A DNA stretch of 64,000 bases. It comes from Paracoccus caeni. GTDB lineage: Bacteria; Pseudomonadota; Alphaproteobacteria; Rhodobacterales; Rhodobacteraceae. The stretch covers positions 62,001 through 126,000 of the forward strand of contig NZ_JAEPRQ010000005.1 of assembly GCF_016629665.1 (NCBI RefSeq). The letters run 5' to 3'. Shown here piece by piece: positions 19,759 through 28,662 of the stretch. Made by a program: the position numbers and the translations under genes. The notes beneath the pieces were generated by a model that searched no databases, had not been told where the DNA came from, and saw nothing but the letters and a program-made list of their open reading frames with translations. Position 1 is the stretch's first letter. Each line of letters starts with the position of its first letter.

Positions 19759-20217
19759 ATGCCGCTTTCCGATTCAGATCTGGATTTCACTGTCTGGGCA
19801 ATCATGGATGTCCCGCCCGCGCGCGCCTATGAGGCGGTGGCCGATCCCGCGCAATTGCAGCAGCATTTCACCATGGGCGGTGCGCAGGGCAGGATGCAGA
19901 CGGACGCCACCGTCACATGGGAATTCGCCGATTTCCCCGGCCCGTTCGAAGTGGATGTAATCCGGGCAGAGCCGCCGCGGCTGTTGGAATTCGACTGGGG
20001 CCATCCGTCAGGGCAGGGGACGAATCGCGTCACCTTTACCTTCGATCCGGTCGAGGACGTGCGCTGCAAGGTCAGCGTGGCCGAGACCGGCTGGACCGCC
20101 GAAAAGGCCGATCTGCAGGCCGCCTATGGCAACTGCATGGGCTGAAGCTTCATGCTGGCTGCGATGAAGGCATGGCTGGATCACGGCATCGCGCTGAGGC
20201 CGGGTATGTTCAAGTAG
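19759..20217 (+). pseudogene. SRPBCC/AHSA1-type protein interrupted by an in-frame TGA
   Basis: A START/AHSA1-like domain reads from ATG 19759 (GGAGGG at 19748-19753) through MPLSDSDLDFTVWAIMDVPP and WEFADFPGPFEVDV to YGNCMG, then meets TGA at 20143-20145. The same frame continues with SFMLAAMKAWLDHGIALRPGMFK and TAG at 20217. Homologues as I recall have a tryptophan after NCMG, so TGG to TGA is the simplest explanation. The product would lose about 24 residues, including the C-terminal helix that closes the ligand cavity. Either a recent pseudogene, a shortened protein or a base error in the sequence. Confidence 0.75.
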
Positions 20218-20246
20218 GGGCGACAGCGGGCCGATGGCCGGGTCCG

Positions 20247-20921
20247 TCAGCCCATCCCCGACGGATCGCGGCGGCGGCTGGCGCGTTTGGCGTCCTGTTG
20301 CTCGCTGATGATCGCGATGGCGCCCCATGTGACGCAATAGATCGCGCCCGTCGTCAGCACCAGCCAGCCCGGCACCGGGCCAATGGCGGCGCGGTCCAGA
20401 AGCTGGCCAAAGGATTCCAGCGGCGTCGGGTGAACGATCAGCTTGCCCATATAGGCGGCGGCTTGGATCAGCAGAATCCAGAAATAGTTGCGCCGGATCC
20501 TTCGTCCGATAGCCGTCCACATGCTGACATGATAGCTCGGGTGGCGATAATCCTCGGCCAGACGGTCTTGCCAGTGATCCTCAAGATGCAGGTCGCCCTC
20601 GCGCAGGATCGGGGCCATGAAATGCAGCTCCATCCAACGGCAGCGCGCGCGCCAGACGTTGAAATAGCGATAGCGCCGGGCTTCCAGCATCAGGAAGAAG
20701 ACGATCAGGATTCCGACCAGCACCAGCGGCAGGGGCGATGCCTGTGGCGACGAATAGGTGATCGACAGCGCTACGCCCAAGGTGACGACGGACCAGTTGG
20801 TCGTGGTGTCCAGCCGGGTGCGCCAGATGGTCGAGCGGTAAACCTCGCCGCGATAAAGATGTGCTATGACGCCCATCTCTGCGGGATCAAGTTTCTTCCG
20901 AGGCGGGTTGATACCATCCAT
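20247..20921 (-). CDS. DUF2270 domain integral membrane protein
   Basis: 224 residues, function unknown. The family-typical opening AHLYRGEVYRSTIWRTRLD is followed by paired membrane spans near residues 45-80 (WSVVTLGVALSITYSS, PLPLVLVGILIVFFLMLEARRY) and by LEDHWQDRLAEDYRHP and FWILLIQAAAYMGK; a last span lies near the C-terminus (GWLVLTTGAIYCVTWGAIAI). It stands alone between the broken AHSA1 gene and tdk, convergent with the former. Confidence 0.85.
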   Translation of the reverse strand: MDGINPPRKKLDPAEMGVIAHLYRGEVYRSTIWRTRLDTTTNWSVVTLGVALSITYSSPQASPLPLVLVGILIVFFLMLEARRYRYFNVWRARCRWMELHFMAPILREGDLHLEDHWQDRLAEDYRHPSYHVSMWTAIGRRIRRNYFWILLIQAAAYMGKLIVHPTPLESFGQLLDRAAIGPVPGWLVLTTGAIYCVTWGAIAIISEQQDAKRASRRRDPSGMG

Positions 20922-21025
20922 TTATTCTCTCCCTGCCTTTTACGTTGGCAGGCGAAAATCGGTTCGGCAAGTTTTTTGCATCGCGAGCTTGCGGAGAAAA
21001 TCAACGCGCGGAGGGTGAAGATCCG

Positions 21026-21060
21026 GCCCGGAACGAGGTGCCTTCAGGCACCGCCCGGCG
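21026..21060. repeat. Intergenic palindromic repeat, second copy
   Basis: GGTGCCT-TC-AGGCACC at 21037-21052, flanked by CCCGGAA on the left and GCCCGG on the right. It matches the element at 18291-18320 in core and flanks, showing a dispersed intergenic repeat family in this genome. Confidence 0.55.
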
Positions 21061-21082
21061 CGCATCGTGGCGTGCGGGGAGT

Positions 21083-21655
21083 TTAGTTCCCCGTCGCCTC
21101 TCGCCAATGGCGGCGGCAGAGCGAGACATAGGTTTCATTGCCGCCGACCTGCACCTGCGCGCCTTCGGTGATCGCGTGGCCCTGTTCGTCGCGGCGGATG
21201 ACCATGGTTGCCTTGCGTCCGCAATGACAGATGGTGCGAACCTCGCGCAGATCGTCGGCCAGTGCCAGCAGCGCCGCAGAGCCGGGGAACAACTCTCCCC
21301 GGAAATCGACGCGGAGGCCGTAGCACATCACCGGGATGCCCAGATCGTCGGCCACCCGAGCCAGTTGCCAGACCTGACCAGCCGTCAGGAACTGAGCCTC
21401 GTCGATGAAGATGCAGGCGCAGCTTTCGCCATGCGTTTCGATCAGCGTGAAGAGATCGGTCGTCTCGTCAAAGGTCAGCGCGTCGTCGCCGATGCCGATC
21501 CGGCTGGCGATGCGACCCTGACCTGCGCGGCTGTCCAGCGCAGCCGTCAGCAACAGCGTCTGCATGCCGCGTTCGCGGTAGTTGTAGGACGCCTGCAGCA
21601 GCAGCGTGCTTTTGCCCGCGTTCATCGTTGAATAGTGGAAATAAAGTTTGGCCAT
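21083..21655 (-). CDS. tdk: Thymidine kinase
   Basis: Salvage enzyme of 190 residues making dTMP from thymidine and ATP; type II tetrameric family. P-loop STMNAGKSTLLLQ at residues 9-21, the IFIDEAQFL catalytic segment near 83-91, lasso/zinc cysteines in ICHCGRKA and in the C-terminal VSLCRRHW. Start codon is the ATG at 21653-21655. The two thymidylate supply routes, tmk and tdk, lie within 4 kb of each other here, though not in one operon. Confidence 0.95.
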   Translation of the reverse strand: MAKLYFHYSTMNAGKSTLLLQASYNYRERGMQTLLLTAALDSRAGQGRIASRIGIGDDALTFDETTDLFTLIETHGESCACIFIDEAQFLTAGQVWQLARVADDLGIPVMCYGLRVDFRGELFPGSAALLALADDLREVRTICHCGRKATMVIRRDEQGHAITEGAQVQVGGNETYVSLCRRHWREATGN

Positions 21656-21831
21656 GCGATCAGATAACGGTGCAGGCAGGACGCGGCAAGCGGCGGATTT
21701 CCGTGCAGCGGACGATCAAAGATTGCAATCTGTGCAAGTTGGTGGCACATAGCGCGTTCGGCGGCGGGCGTTCCCTTCTTCGGCGTGATTCTACGCCCCT
21801 CCTTATCATATCTACATTGCAGGTTATTCCG

Positions 21832-23025
21832 ATGCGTGACCCATTGTTCCGCATGGCCCTGATCCTTGGGCTTCTTTCCGCAGTCGGTCCGTTCGCGATC
21901 GACATGTATCTTCCCGCGCTGCCCCATCTCGCGGTGGACCTTGGCACGACCAAGGCAAGGGCGGCGCTGACGCTGACCTCTTACTTCATCGTCTTCGGCC
22001 TTGCGCAGATGATCTACGGGCCGATGTCCGATGCGATCGGGCGCAAAAAGCCGCTGATCATCGGTGTGGTCATTTTCCTGATCGCGACGATTGCGGCCTC
22101 GATGGCGCCGTCAATCGGCTGGCTGATCGTGGCGCGCGGCCTGCAGGGGCTGGGCGCGGCGACGTTGATGGTGGTGCCGCGTGCCATCGTCCGCGACATG
22201 GCGACCGGACCGCAGGCGGCGAAGATGATGGCGGCAATCATGATCGTCATCTCGATCTCACCGATGCTTGCGCCGCTGACGGGCTCTATCGTCATGGCCT
22301 GGGGAAGCTGGCGCGAGATCTTCGCGGTGCTGGCCGTGGCCTCTTTGCTGAGCCTTGGGCTGATCCTGTTCGTGCTGCCGGAGACGCTGTCGGTTCAGCG
22401 CCGTCAGCCGGTCGAGTTGGAGCCGATGCTGGCAGGTGCCAAGCGGTTGTTGACCGACCGGCGGTTTGTCGGGCTGACGCTGATCGGCGGATTCGGGATG
22501 GCGAGCTTCTTCGTCTTCCTGTCCACGGCGAGCTTTGTCTATACGAGCCAATACGGGCTGAGCGCGACCGGCTTTTCGATAGCCTTCGCCGTCAATGCGA
22601 TCGGCTTCTTCAGCGCCTCGCAATTCGCCGGAAAGCTGGCGATGCGCTACGGGATGGAGCGGGTGATCTCGCTGGCGATTACGGGTTTTGCCGGGGTGAT
22701 GATCTCGCTGGCAGCCGTGGTTTTGCTGGGGATAGACGCCTTGCCGGTGGTGATCGCGGGGCTGTTCATGGGCAATGCCTGTCTGGGGCTGGTGATGCCC
22801 ACGGCCATGGTGATGTCGCTGGACCCGCATCCCGATATTGCGGGATTGGCCTCGTCTCTGGGCGGGACGATCCAGATGCTGACCGGAGGTGTGATGATCG
22901 CCGCGACCGGGCCGTTCATGGACAACACGGTCGCGACCATGGTTCCGGGCATCGCGCTTTGCGCGGGGTTGGCATGGCTGACGGCGGCTTTGTCGTTGCC
23001 GAGGTTGCGGTTGCGGATGGTCTGA
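21832..23025 (+). CDS. Multidrug effflux MFS transporter (Bcr/CflA type)
   Basis: Inner-membrane proton-driven exporter of about 397 residues with twelve predicted spans. Bcr/CflA marks: GPFAIDMYLPALPHLA after the first span, QMIYGPMSDAIGRKKPLIIG (loop 2-3 motif) and RGLQGLGAATLMVVPRAIVRD. I chose ATG 21832; the upstream extension of the frame to 21628 is not MFS-like. Such pumps export drugs such as bicyclomycin or sulfonamides; substrate here unknown. Confidence 0.92.
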   Translation: MRDPLFRMALILGLLSAVGPFAIDMYLPALPHLAVDLGTTKARAALTLTSYFIVFGLAQMIYGPMSDAIGRKKPLIIGVVIFLIATIAASMAPSIGWLIVARGLQGLGAATLMVVPRAIVRDMATGPQAAKMMAAIMIVISISPMLAPLTGSIVMAWGSWREIFAVLAVASLLSLGLILFVLPETLSVQRRQPVELEPMLAGAKRLLTDRRFVGLTLIGGFGMASFFVFLSTASFVYTSQYGLSATGFSIAFAVNAIGFFSASQFAGKLAMRYGMERVISLAITGFAGVMISLAAVVLLGIDALPVVIAGLFMGNACLGLVMPTAMVMSLDPHPDIAGLASSLGGTIQMLTGGVMIAATGPFMDNTVATMVPGIALCAGLAWLTAALSLPRLRLRMV

Positions 23026-23256
23026 TAACGGGGCGGGCCCAAGCGCCCGCCCTGCTGCGCCGCAACAGGTTGCGGGCGTTGCAGACGGTATTTGTGCAAC
23101 GAAGAAGCCCGGCGCGGCGCGAGCCAGCAAATGCTGGGTTTTGGGCCGCACAGGGTATGCACCGTGGGTGCAGGGGATGTGCACAGGGCGTACACAGCTT
23201 GCGAACGGTGGTGTTGCGTGGACGGGACGGCATTGCGGCGAAAGCAGCCGGACATG

Positions 23257-23294
23257 AAAAAACGCCGCAGGATCAAAATCCTGCGGCGCTTCTT
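23257..23294. terminator. Bidirectional terminator between MFS exporter and helicase
   Basis: An 11-bp perfect stem (CGCCGCAGGAT / ATCCTGCGGCG, 23263-23273 and 23278-23288) with a 4-base loop has A-runs on its left and CTTCTTTTT on its right. It can stop the leftward helicase transcript and rightward read-through. A separate hairpin without T-run (GGGCGGGC / GCCCGCCC, 23031-23052) follows the exporter directly. Confidence 0.85.
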
Positions 23295-23311
23295 TTTACC
23301 TTGGCGTGATC

Positions 23312-24679
23312 TTACGCTTGTTGGCTTTTCGGCCGGCGCGAGGGGCGACGTGCGGGGCGTTTGTTGCCGCCGCTGTCGATCCGCTTCGACGGGCCACGCT
23401 GGCCGCGCGGTGCCGCGGCGGCACCTGCCGGAACCTCGCCGCCAATGACCGGGATCGAGGATTTCATTGCCTTTTCGATGGCGCGAAGTTCGCCGACCTC
23501 GGCAGGCGCACAGAAGGCCACGGCGCGGCCATCGCGACCGGCGCGGGCGGTGCGGCCGATGCGGTGGACATAGTTCTCGGGGACGTTCGGTAGGTCGTAG
23601 TTATAGACATGCGCAACCTCGGGGATATCGAGACCCCGTGCCGCGACATCCGTTGCCACCAGCACCCGGGTTTCGCCCTTGCGGAAAGCGTCAAGCGCCC
23701 GTTCGCGTTGACCCTGCGACTTGTTGCCGTGGATCGCGGCGACCGCGAAGCCCCATTTCTCCAAAAGCTTCGCCAGCTTCTCGCAACCATGCTTGGTGCG
23801 GCCAAAGACCATTGCCAGCTCGGACGTATGTTTCGAGAGGTATTCGGCCAGCAGCGCGGCCTTGTCCCCCTGACCCACGAAATGTACGCCCTGTTCGATC
23901 TTCTTCGCAGCCTGACCCGGAGGGTTCACCGCGACCCGGACCGGATTGGTCAGGTAGGTGTCGGCAAGCTCCTCCATCAGTTTCGGCATGGTGGCCGAGA
24001 ACAGAAGGGTCTGACGGTCGCGCGGCAGCATCCGGGCGATCTTGCGCAGCGTGTGGATGAAGCCGATGTCGAGCATCTGGTCAGCCTCGTCGAGCACCAG
24101 ATAGGTGGTCGCTTCAAGGCTGATCGCGCGACGCTCGATCAGGTCCATCAGACGGCCCGGCGTGGCGATCAGCACGTCCACGCCGCGCGACAGCCGCTCG
24201 GTCTGGACGTTGATCGAGGCGCCGCCGACGACCCGGAACGACCGGATCGGCGTGCCTTCGGCATAGGCGTCGATATTGGTGGCGATCTGTGTGGCCAGTT
24301 CCCGCGTCGGCGCAAGGATCAGCGCACGGCAGGTCTTGGGATCGGGTTTCTTGCCATACTTGATCAGGCGGGTCAGCATCGGCAGCCCGAAAGCTGCGGT
24401 CTTGCCGGTTCCGGTCTGGGCAAGGCCCAGCACGTCGCGCCCTTCAACCACCGAGGGGATCGCCTGTGCCTGAATCGGCGTCGGCCGGGTCAGGCCCATG
24501 GCCGCGATATTGGCGTTGATGCGGGCATCGATGCCCATATCGGCAAAAGGCCCGGTCGGCAGCGGTTCGCGCGAGGGCGCGCGGCGGCCGTCATTGCTGC
24601 CAGCATGCTGCGGCACCGAGCGGGGAGTGCCCTTGCCGCCACGAAAACCGCGACGGCGGGATTGGTTCTGTTCCATCAA
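23312..24679 (-). CDS. DEAD-box ATP-dependent RNA helicase (RhlE-like)
   Basis: 455-residue RNA helicase. Q motif TRPTPIQAQAIP, motif I AQTGTGKTAAF, Ia PTRELATQIA, II VLDEADQML, III SATMP, then HGNKSQGQRERAL, VATDVAARGLDIP and HRIGRTARAG of the second RecA lobe. The last 40 residues are a basic, glycine/proline/arginine-rich tail (KRIDSGGNKRPARRPSRRPK) that binds RNA. Likely roles are ribosome assembly and cold adaptation (family knowledge). Confidence 0.95.
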   Translation of the reverse strand: MMEQNQSRRRGFRGGKGTPRSVPQHAGSNDGRRAPSREPLPTGPFADMGIDARINANIAAMGLTRPTPIQAQAIPSVVEGRDVLGLAQTGTGKTAAFGLPMLTRLIKYGKKPDPKTCRALILAPTRELATQIATNIDAYAEGTPIRSFRVVGGASINVQTERLSRGVDVLIATPGRLMDLIERRAISLEATTYLVLDEADQMLDIGFIHTLRKIARMLPRDRQTLLFSATMPKLMEELADTYLTNPVRVAVNPPGQAAKKIEQGVHFVGQGDKAALLAEYLSKHTSELAMVFGRTKHGCEKLAKLLEKWGFAVAAIHGNKSQGQRERALDAFRKGETRVLVATDVAARGLDIPEVAHVYNYDLPNVPENYVHRIGRTARAGRDGRAVAFCAPAEVGELRAIEKAMKSSIPVIGGEVPAGAAAAPRGQRGPSKRIDSGGNKRPARRPSRRPKSQQA

Positions 24680-24895
24680 ATACTTTCGTCCCGCATCCCC
24701 CGTATCGGAAGCGGGCAGGGGCCGCGCGATCTGTGCGCGGCAATCAGCAGGGATGCGGGCGTGATACGAGATGCCCGCAAGCCTCCCCGCGTGAATGGGA
24801 AACTGGGAAGAATGGTGCGCCCTGGCGAATATTCGCGGCTGCTCACGCGGCAGCGGGCGACGACTGGCCTCAGATGGGGGAGACGCGGCGATAAG

Positions 24896-25345
24896 TCAAG
24901 CGCGATCAGCGGTATCAAGCCAGATCGTCACCGGACCGTCATTCGTCAGCCGCACCTTCATGTCGGCACCGAAGCGTCCCTCTTCGACGGCGATCCCGTG
25001 GCTGCGCAGGCTGTCCGCGAAGTGGTGATACAGCCGCTCGCCATCTTCCGGGTGGGCGGCGCTGGAAAAGCCGGGGCGGTTGCCGGTGCGGGTATCGGCG
25101 GCAAGGGTGAACTGGCTGATGACCAGCGCGCTGCCGCCCGCATCAAGGACCGAACGGTTCATCCGCCCCTGATCGTCGCGAAAGATGCGCAGCTTGGCCG
25201 TGCGGGCGGCCAGTTTTTCGGCTGCGGCTTCGTCATCGCCCTGCATGGCGCAGATCAGCACCATCAGGCCGGGTCCGGTCTGGCCGATGATGTCGCCATC
25301 TACCGTAACCGTGGCTTCCGTGACGCGCTGGATCAGGGCTCGCAT
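24896..25345 (-). CDS. dtd: D-aminoacyl-tRNA deacylase
   Basis: 149-residue editing enzyme that hydrolyses D-amino acids (and glycine from tRNA-Ala) mischarged on tRNA. It starts [17 protein letters not shown] and carries the catalytic [17 protein letters not shown] segment (about residues 77-93) and the Gly-Pro motif [11 protein letters not shown] near the C-terminus. It is followed upstream by a small membrane protein gene nine bases away on the same strand, probably one transcript. Confidence 0.95.
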   Translation of the reverse strand: MRALIQRVTEATVTVDGDIIGQTGPGLMVLICAMQGDDEAAAEKLAARTAKLRIFRDDQGRMNRSVLDAGGSALVISQFTLAADTRTGNRPGFSSAAHPEDGERLYHHFADSLRSHGIAVEEGRFGADMKVRLTNDGPVTIWLDTADRA

Positions 25346-25354
25346 GATCGCGCC

Positions 25355-25582
25355 TTATGGTTTCAGGAAGATGCCAACCACGACCAGCATCAGCCCGATG
25401 GTCGACGCCGCAAGCGAGGCCATGTTCACCGTCACGGCGCGCTGCATCCGGATGCGCAGTGCGGCGTCGTCCAGCCCGCCCTTGCGTGCGCGGGCGATGG
25501 CGATGATGCACCAGATGATCCCGGCAAGCCCGGCAAGGGTCAGTGCTGCCCCGGCCCAGATCAGGATGTCGAAGATGGTCAT
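25355..25582 (-). CDS. Small two-span membrane protein
   Basis: 75 residues, unrecognised. Two hydrophobic segments, near residues 5-27 (ILIWAGAALTLAGLAGIIWC) and 50-73 (MASLAASTIGLMLVVVGIFL), with a basic loop between (RARKGGLDDAALRIRMQR). I start at ATG 25580-25582 (GGAGAG upstream), not at the longer frame opening at 25636. Co-directional with dtd, nine bases away. Confidence 0.7.
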   Translation of the reverse strand: MTIFDILIWAGAALTLAGLAGIIWCIIAIARARKGGLDDAALRIRMQRAVTVNMASLAASTIGLMLVVVGIFLKP

Positions 25583-25700
25583 GATGTCTCTCCGGATCGT
25601 TTCGGCTGGCCTAGCGGCGATTGCACCCCGGAACAAGACCGCCTAACAATCCCGCCCTGAAAAGAGGCAGGCCCGAACGGGCAGGAAAGGACGAATCGAG

Positions 25701-25952
25701 ATGCAGGACGATCAGGCCTATAGCGTCGCCGCCGACGAGCTGCGCCAGTTCATCGAACAGTTCGAGCAACTGGAGGCCGAGAAGAAGGACATCGCCGAGC
25801 GCCAGAAGGAAGTGATGGCCGAGGCCAAAGCGCGCGGCTACGACACCAAGGTGATGAAGAAGATCGTCGCTTTGCGCAAACGCGACCGCGACGATGTGGC
25901 CGAGGAAGAGGCGATTCTGGAAATGTACAAGTCCGCGCTGGGAATGCAGTAA
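25701..25952 (+). CDS. gapR: DUF2312 protein, GapR-type nucleoid-associated protein
   Basis: 83-residue coiled-coil DNA-binding protein. In Caulobacter, GapR encircles overtwisted DNA ahead of replication and transcription forks and stimulates topoisomerases. The conserved core is visible: AADELRQFIEQFEQLEAEKK, then KARGYDTKVMKKIVALRKRD and the acidic C-terminal helix EEEAILEMYKSALG. ATG 25701 is preceded by GGACG. Standing alone, divergent from the dtd unit. Confidence 0.93.
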   Translation: MQDDQAYSVAADELRQFIEQFEQLEAEKKDIAERQKEVMAEAKARGYDTKVMKKIVALRKRDRDDVAEEEAILEMYKSALGMQ

Positions 25953-26560
25953 GCGTCACTGATCGCGCGGCGAGGCTTACAGGGTCTGGTCGCGCGCAGT
26001 TGGCTGCGGTCAATGCGCCGGATCGGTGGGAATGTCGTGACAGCCGCGAAGGCAGGCAGCTATGTCCGCAGCGCTTTTCCGGTCTGGTTGAAGGGGGGCT
26101 GAGGGGCTGTTTTGGGTTCCATTGATGGGAACGTAGAATACGGTTCGCGGCCTGTCGAAACTCTTTAACATGACACATCCTCGGGGAAGAGGATGAAAAC
26201 TTCGCACGCCGCGAACCGTCTCTGAAGTGCCTCACACCCGAGGAACGGCGGAGATATGAAGCTGATTGACCCGCCGGTCAATCCGGCTCGTGCGGGGTTG
26301 GGGCTGTGCTTTTGGACAGGTCTTGCAGAAGGTGCAATATCGGTTGAGCAAAATGAGGGCGATTTCGGCCAGCGCGGTGGGATCGCCGCAAATTTGAAAG
26401 CACATCCGTGAGTTGCGACTTCGCAAGCGGGTGACCTTGGGCATGCAGGAGTGGCGGAGAATAATATTCTCTTTTCGGGATGAAACTCGCATTCCGCCGT
26501 TCCTTGGCATTGCCAGGGGCCGTTGATACCTCTTCCGGGTATCATCGAAAGTCTGCCGCC
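25953..26560. other. Gene-poor gap with nested inverted repeats
   Basis: No coding region is convincing, though base composition falls below that of the neighbours at about 26160-26470. Two structures stand out: a perfect 12-bp inverted repeat (26140-26151 with 26208-26219) enclosing a 7-bp hairpin (CATCCTC / GAGGATG, 26176-26195), and TGATACC / GGTATCA at 26524-26544 ending 16 bases before cysA. The first may be a structured RNA or relic of a mobile element, the second an operator or leader hairpin. Confidence 0.45.
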
Positions 26561-27670
26561 ATGACGCTGTCGCTGTCCCATATCACCCGCCGCTTCGGCA
26601 AGACCGAGGTGCTGCGCGGCATTGATCTTGAGATCGACAAGGGCGAATTAATCGCGCTTCTGGGGCCGTCGGGATCGGGCAAGACCTCGCTGTTGCGGAT
26701 CATCGCGGGTTTGGATTGGCCGGATGCCGGGACGCTGGCCTTTGACGGGCAGGACTGGCTGAGCCGCTCTGCCGCCGAGCGCAAGATCGGGCTGGTGTTT
26801 CAGCATTACGCGCTGTTTCCGCATATGAAGGTGCGCGACAATATCGCCTTCGGGCTGAACGTGCTGCCGCGTGCCGAGCGTCCGGGCAAGGGTGCCGTTG
26901 CCGAAACCGTCGATCGGTTGCTGAGTTTCCTTCAGATCGCGCCTTTGGGCGATCGTTATCCGGCGGAATTGTCGGGCGGGCAGCGGCAGCGGGTGGCGCT
27001 TGGCCGGGCGATGGCGATTCAGCCGCGGGTGTTGCTGCTGGACGAACCCTTCGGCGCGCTGGATGCGCAGGTGCGCCGCGATTTGCGACGGTGGCTGCGT
27101 GGCGTGCATGACAGCGCCGGGATCACCACGATTTTCGTCACCCACGATCAGGAAGAGGCGTTCGAGCTGGCCGACCGCGTGGTGGTGATGAATGAGGGCC
27201 GGATCGAGCAGACCGGCCGCCCCGATCAGATTTACGACCACCCGGCGACGCCGTTCGTGGCGCGTTTTCTTGGGCTGAACGTGGAATTGCCGGTAACGCT
27301 GAATGCGGGCCGGATCGAGGCGCATGGGCTGGACCTGTCGGCCCTGCCGCGCCGGGCAATGCCCGATGGTCCGGCGACGTTGTTCCTGCGCCCTGCCGAT
27401 ATTCTGCCGCTGCCCGATCCGAATGCGCCGTTCCGCCTGACCGAGATCGCCTCGACCGGCGCGCTGCTGCGGATCGTGGCCGAGGACGGCACCGGCTGTC
27501 GGATCGAAGCCGAGGTGCCGCGCCGCGCGGGAACGCGGCTTGAAACCGGAATGAATGTACTGCTGCGCGCGGAGGCCGGACAGGTCTTCCCCGGCAGCGC
27601 CCAAGGCCGGGCTACCGCGCCCGCCGCCGCCTCTGACATCACACATGCTCTCAAGGAGAACCGCCCGTGA
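26561..27670 (+). CDS. cysA: Sulfate/thiosulfate ABC transporter ATP-binding protein
   Basis: 369-residue ATPase of the sulfate importer. Walker A GPSGSGKTSLLR near residues 35-45, Q-loop FQHYALFPHMKV, signature LSGGQRQRVALGRAM, Walker B LLLDEPFGALD, H-loop VTHDQEEAFELADRVVVM, then a TOBE-like C-terminal domain. ATG 26561 gives the usual CysA start MTLSLSHITRRF. It heads the operon here, whereas in many bacteria it comes last. Confidence 0.93.
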   Translation: MTLSLSHITRRFGKTEVLRGIDLEIDKGELIALLGPSGSGKTSLLRIIAGLDWPDAGTLAFDGQDWLSRSAAERKIGLVFQHYALFPHMKVRDNIAFGLNVLPRAERPGKGAVAETVDRLLSFLQIAPLGDRYPAELSGGQRQRVALGRAMAIQPRVLLLDEPFGALDAQVRRDLRRWLRGVHDSAGITTIFVTHDQEEAFELADRVVVMNEGRIEQTGRPDQIYDHPATPFVARFLGLNVELPVTLNAGRIEAHGLDLSALPRRAMPDGPATLFLRPADILPLPDPNAPFRLTEIASTGALLRIVAEDGTGCRIEAEVPRRAGTRLETGMNVLLRAEAGQVFPGSAQGRATAPAAASDITHALKENRP

Positions 27671-28662
27671 CTTTCCGTCTGACCACCGCCCTTGCCGTTA
27701 TTCTGGGGCTGGCAAGCCCCGCCGTCGCGCAGGACAAGATCCTGAACGTCTCTTACGATGTCGCGCGGGAACTCTTCGCCGAAATCAACCCGGTCTTTGC
27801 CGAGAAATGGCAGGCCGATACCGGCCGCACCGTGACCATCGATCAATCGCATGGCGGTTCCTCGAAACAGGCGCGGGCGATTCTGGAAGGGCTGCCCGCC
27901 GATGTGGTGACCTTCAATCAGGTGACCGATATCGACGTGCTGGCCGAGGGTGGCCTGCTGGAGGAAGACTGGCGCGAGGCCTTCCCGAATGACGCCTCGC
28001 CCTTCTATTCGCTGCCGGCCTTCCTTGTGCGCGAGGGTAATCCCAAGGGCATCGAGGATTGGGACGATCTGGCCGCCGAAGGCGTGCAGGTGATCTTCCC
28101 GAACCCCAAGACCAGCGGCAATGCCCGCTATACCTATCTGGCGGCCTATGCCTATGCGCTGGACCAGAATGGCGGCGATCAGGAAGCGGCGCAGGAATTC
28201 GTCAAGAAAATCTTCGCCAATGTGCCGGTCTTTGACACCGGCGGTCGCGCCGCCACCGCCACCTTTGCCGAACGCAATATCGGCGATGTGCTGATCACCT
28301 TCGAGGCCGAAACCGGCGGGATCGCCGCGCAATATGCCGATGCGAAATTCGAGCGTGTTGCCCCGTCGCTGTCGGTTCTGGCTGAATTCCCGGTCGCCGT
28401 GGTGACCGAGAATGCGGAAAAGAACGGCTCTGCCGAGGTGTCGAAAGCCTATCTCGATTATCTCTACACGCCCGAGGCGCAGCGCATTCTGGCCAAGCAT
28501 TATTACCGCGTGAACGATGAAACCGTCGCCGCCGAAGTCGCAGCCGACTTCCCCGAGGTGAAGCTGGTCACGGTCGAGGACGTCTTCGGTGGCTGGGAAC
28601 AGGCGCAGGAACAGCATTTCGCCGAGGGCGGAATTCTTGACAGCGTCTTCGTCAACCAATGA
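27667..28662 (+). CDS. Sulfate-binding periplasmic protein (Sbp/CysP family)
   Basis: 331-residue periplasmic receptor with signal peptide ending ASPAVA and mature QDKILNVSYDVARELFAEINPVF. SYDVARELF, the QSHGGSSKQARAI segment and NPKTSGNARYTYLAAY are family hallmarks whose main-chain amides bind the sulfate dianion. The start overlaps the cysA stop by four bases. Sbp versus CysP (sulfate versus thiosulfate) cannot be settled from sequence alone. Confidence 0.94.
   Translation: MTFRLTTALAVILGLASPAVAQDKILNVSYDVARELFAEINPVFAEKWQADTGRTVTIDQSHGGSSKQARAILEGLPADVVTFNQVTDIDVLAEGGLLEEDWREAFPNDASPFYSLPAFLVREGNPKGIEDWDDLAAEGVQVIFPNPKTSGNARYTYLAAYAYALDQNGGDQEAAQEFVKKIFANVPVFDTGGRAATATFAERNIGDVLITFEAETGGIAAQYADAKFERVAPSLSVLAEFPVAVVTENAEKNGSAEVSKAYLDYLYTPEAQRILAKHYYRVNDETVAAEVAADFPEVKLVTVEDVFGGWEQAQEQHFAEGGILDSVFVNQ

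Noticed and set aside
23609..25660. 683-codon rightward open frame
   Set aside because: Antisense to the DEAD-box helicase, dtd and the small membrane protein; no domain-like sequence.
26165..26581. Leftward frames between gapR and cysA
   Set aside because: No family features, overlap with a strong inverted repeat and with the cysA start region.
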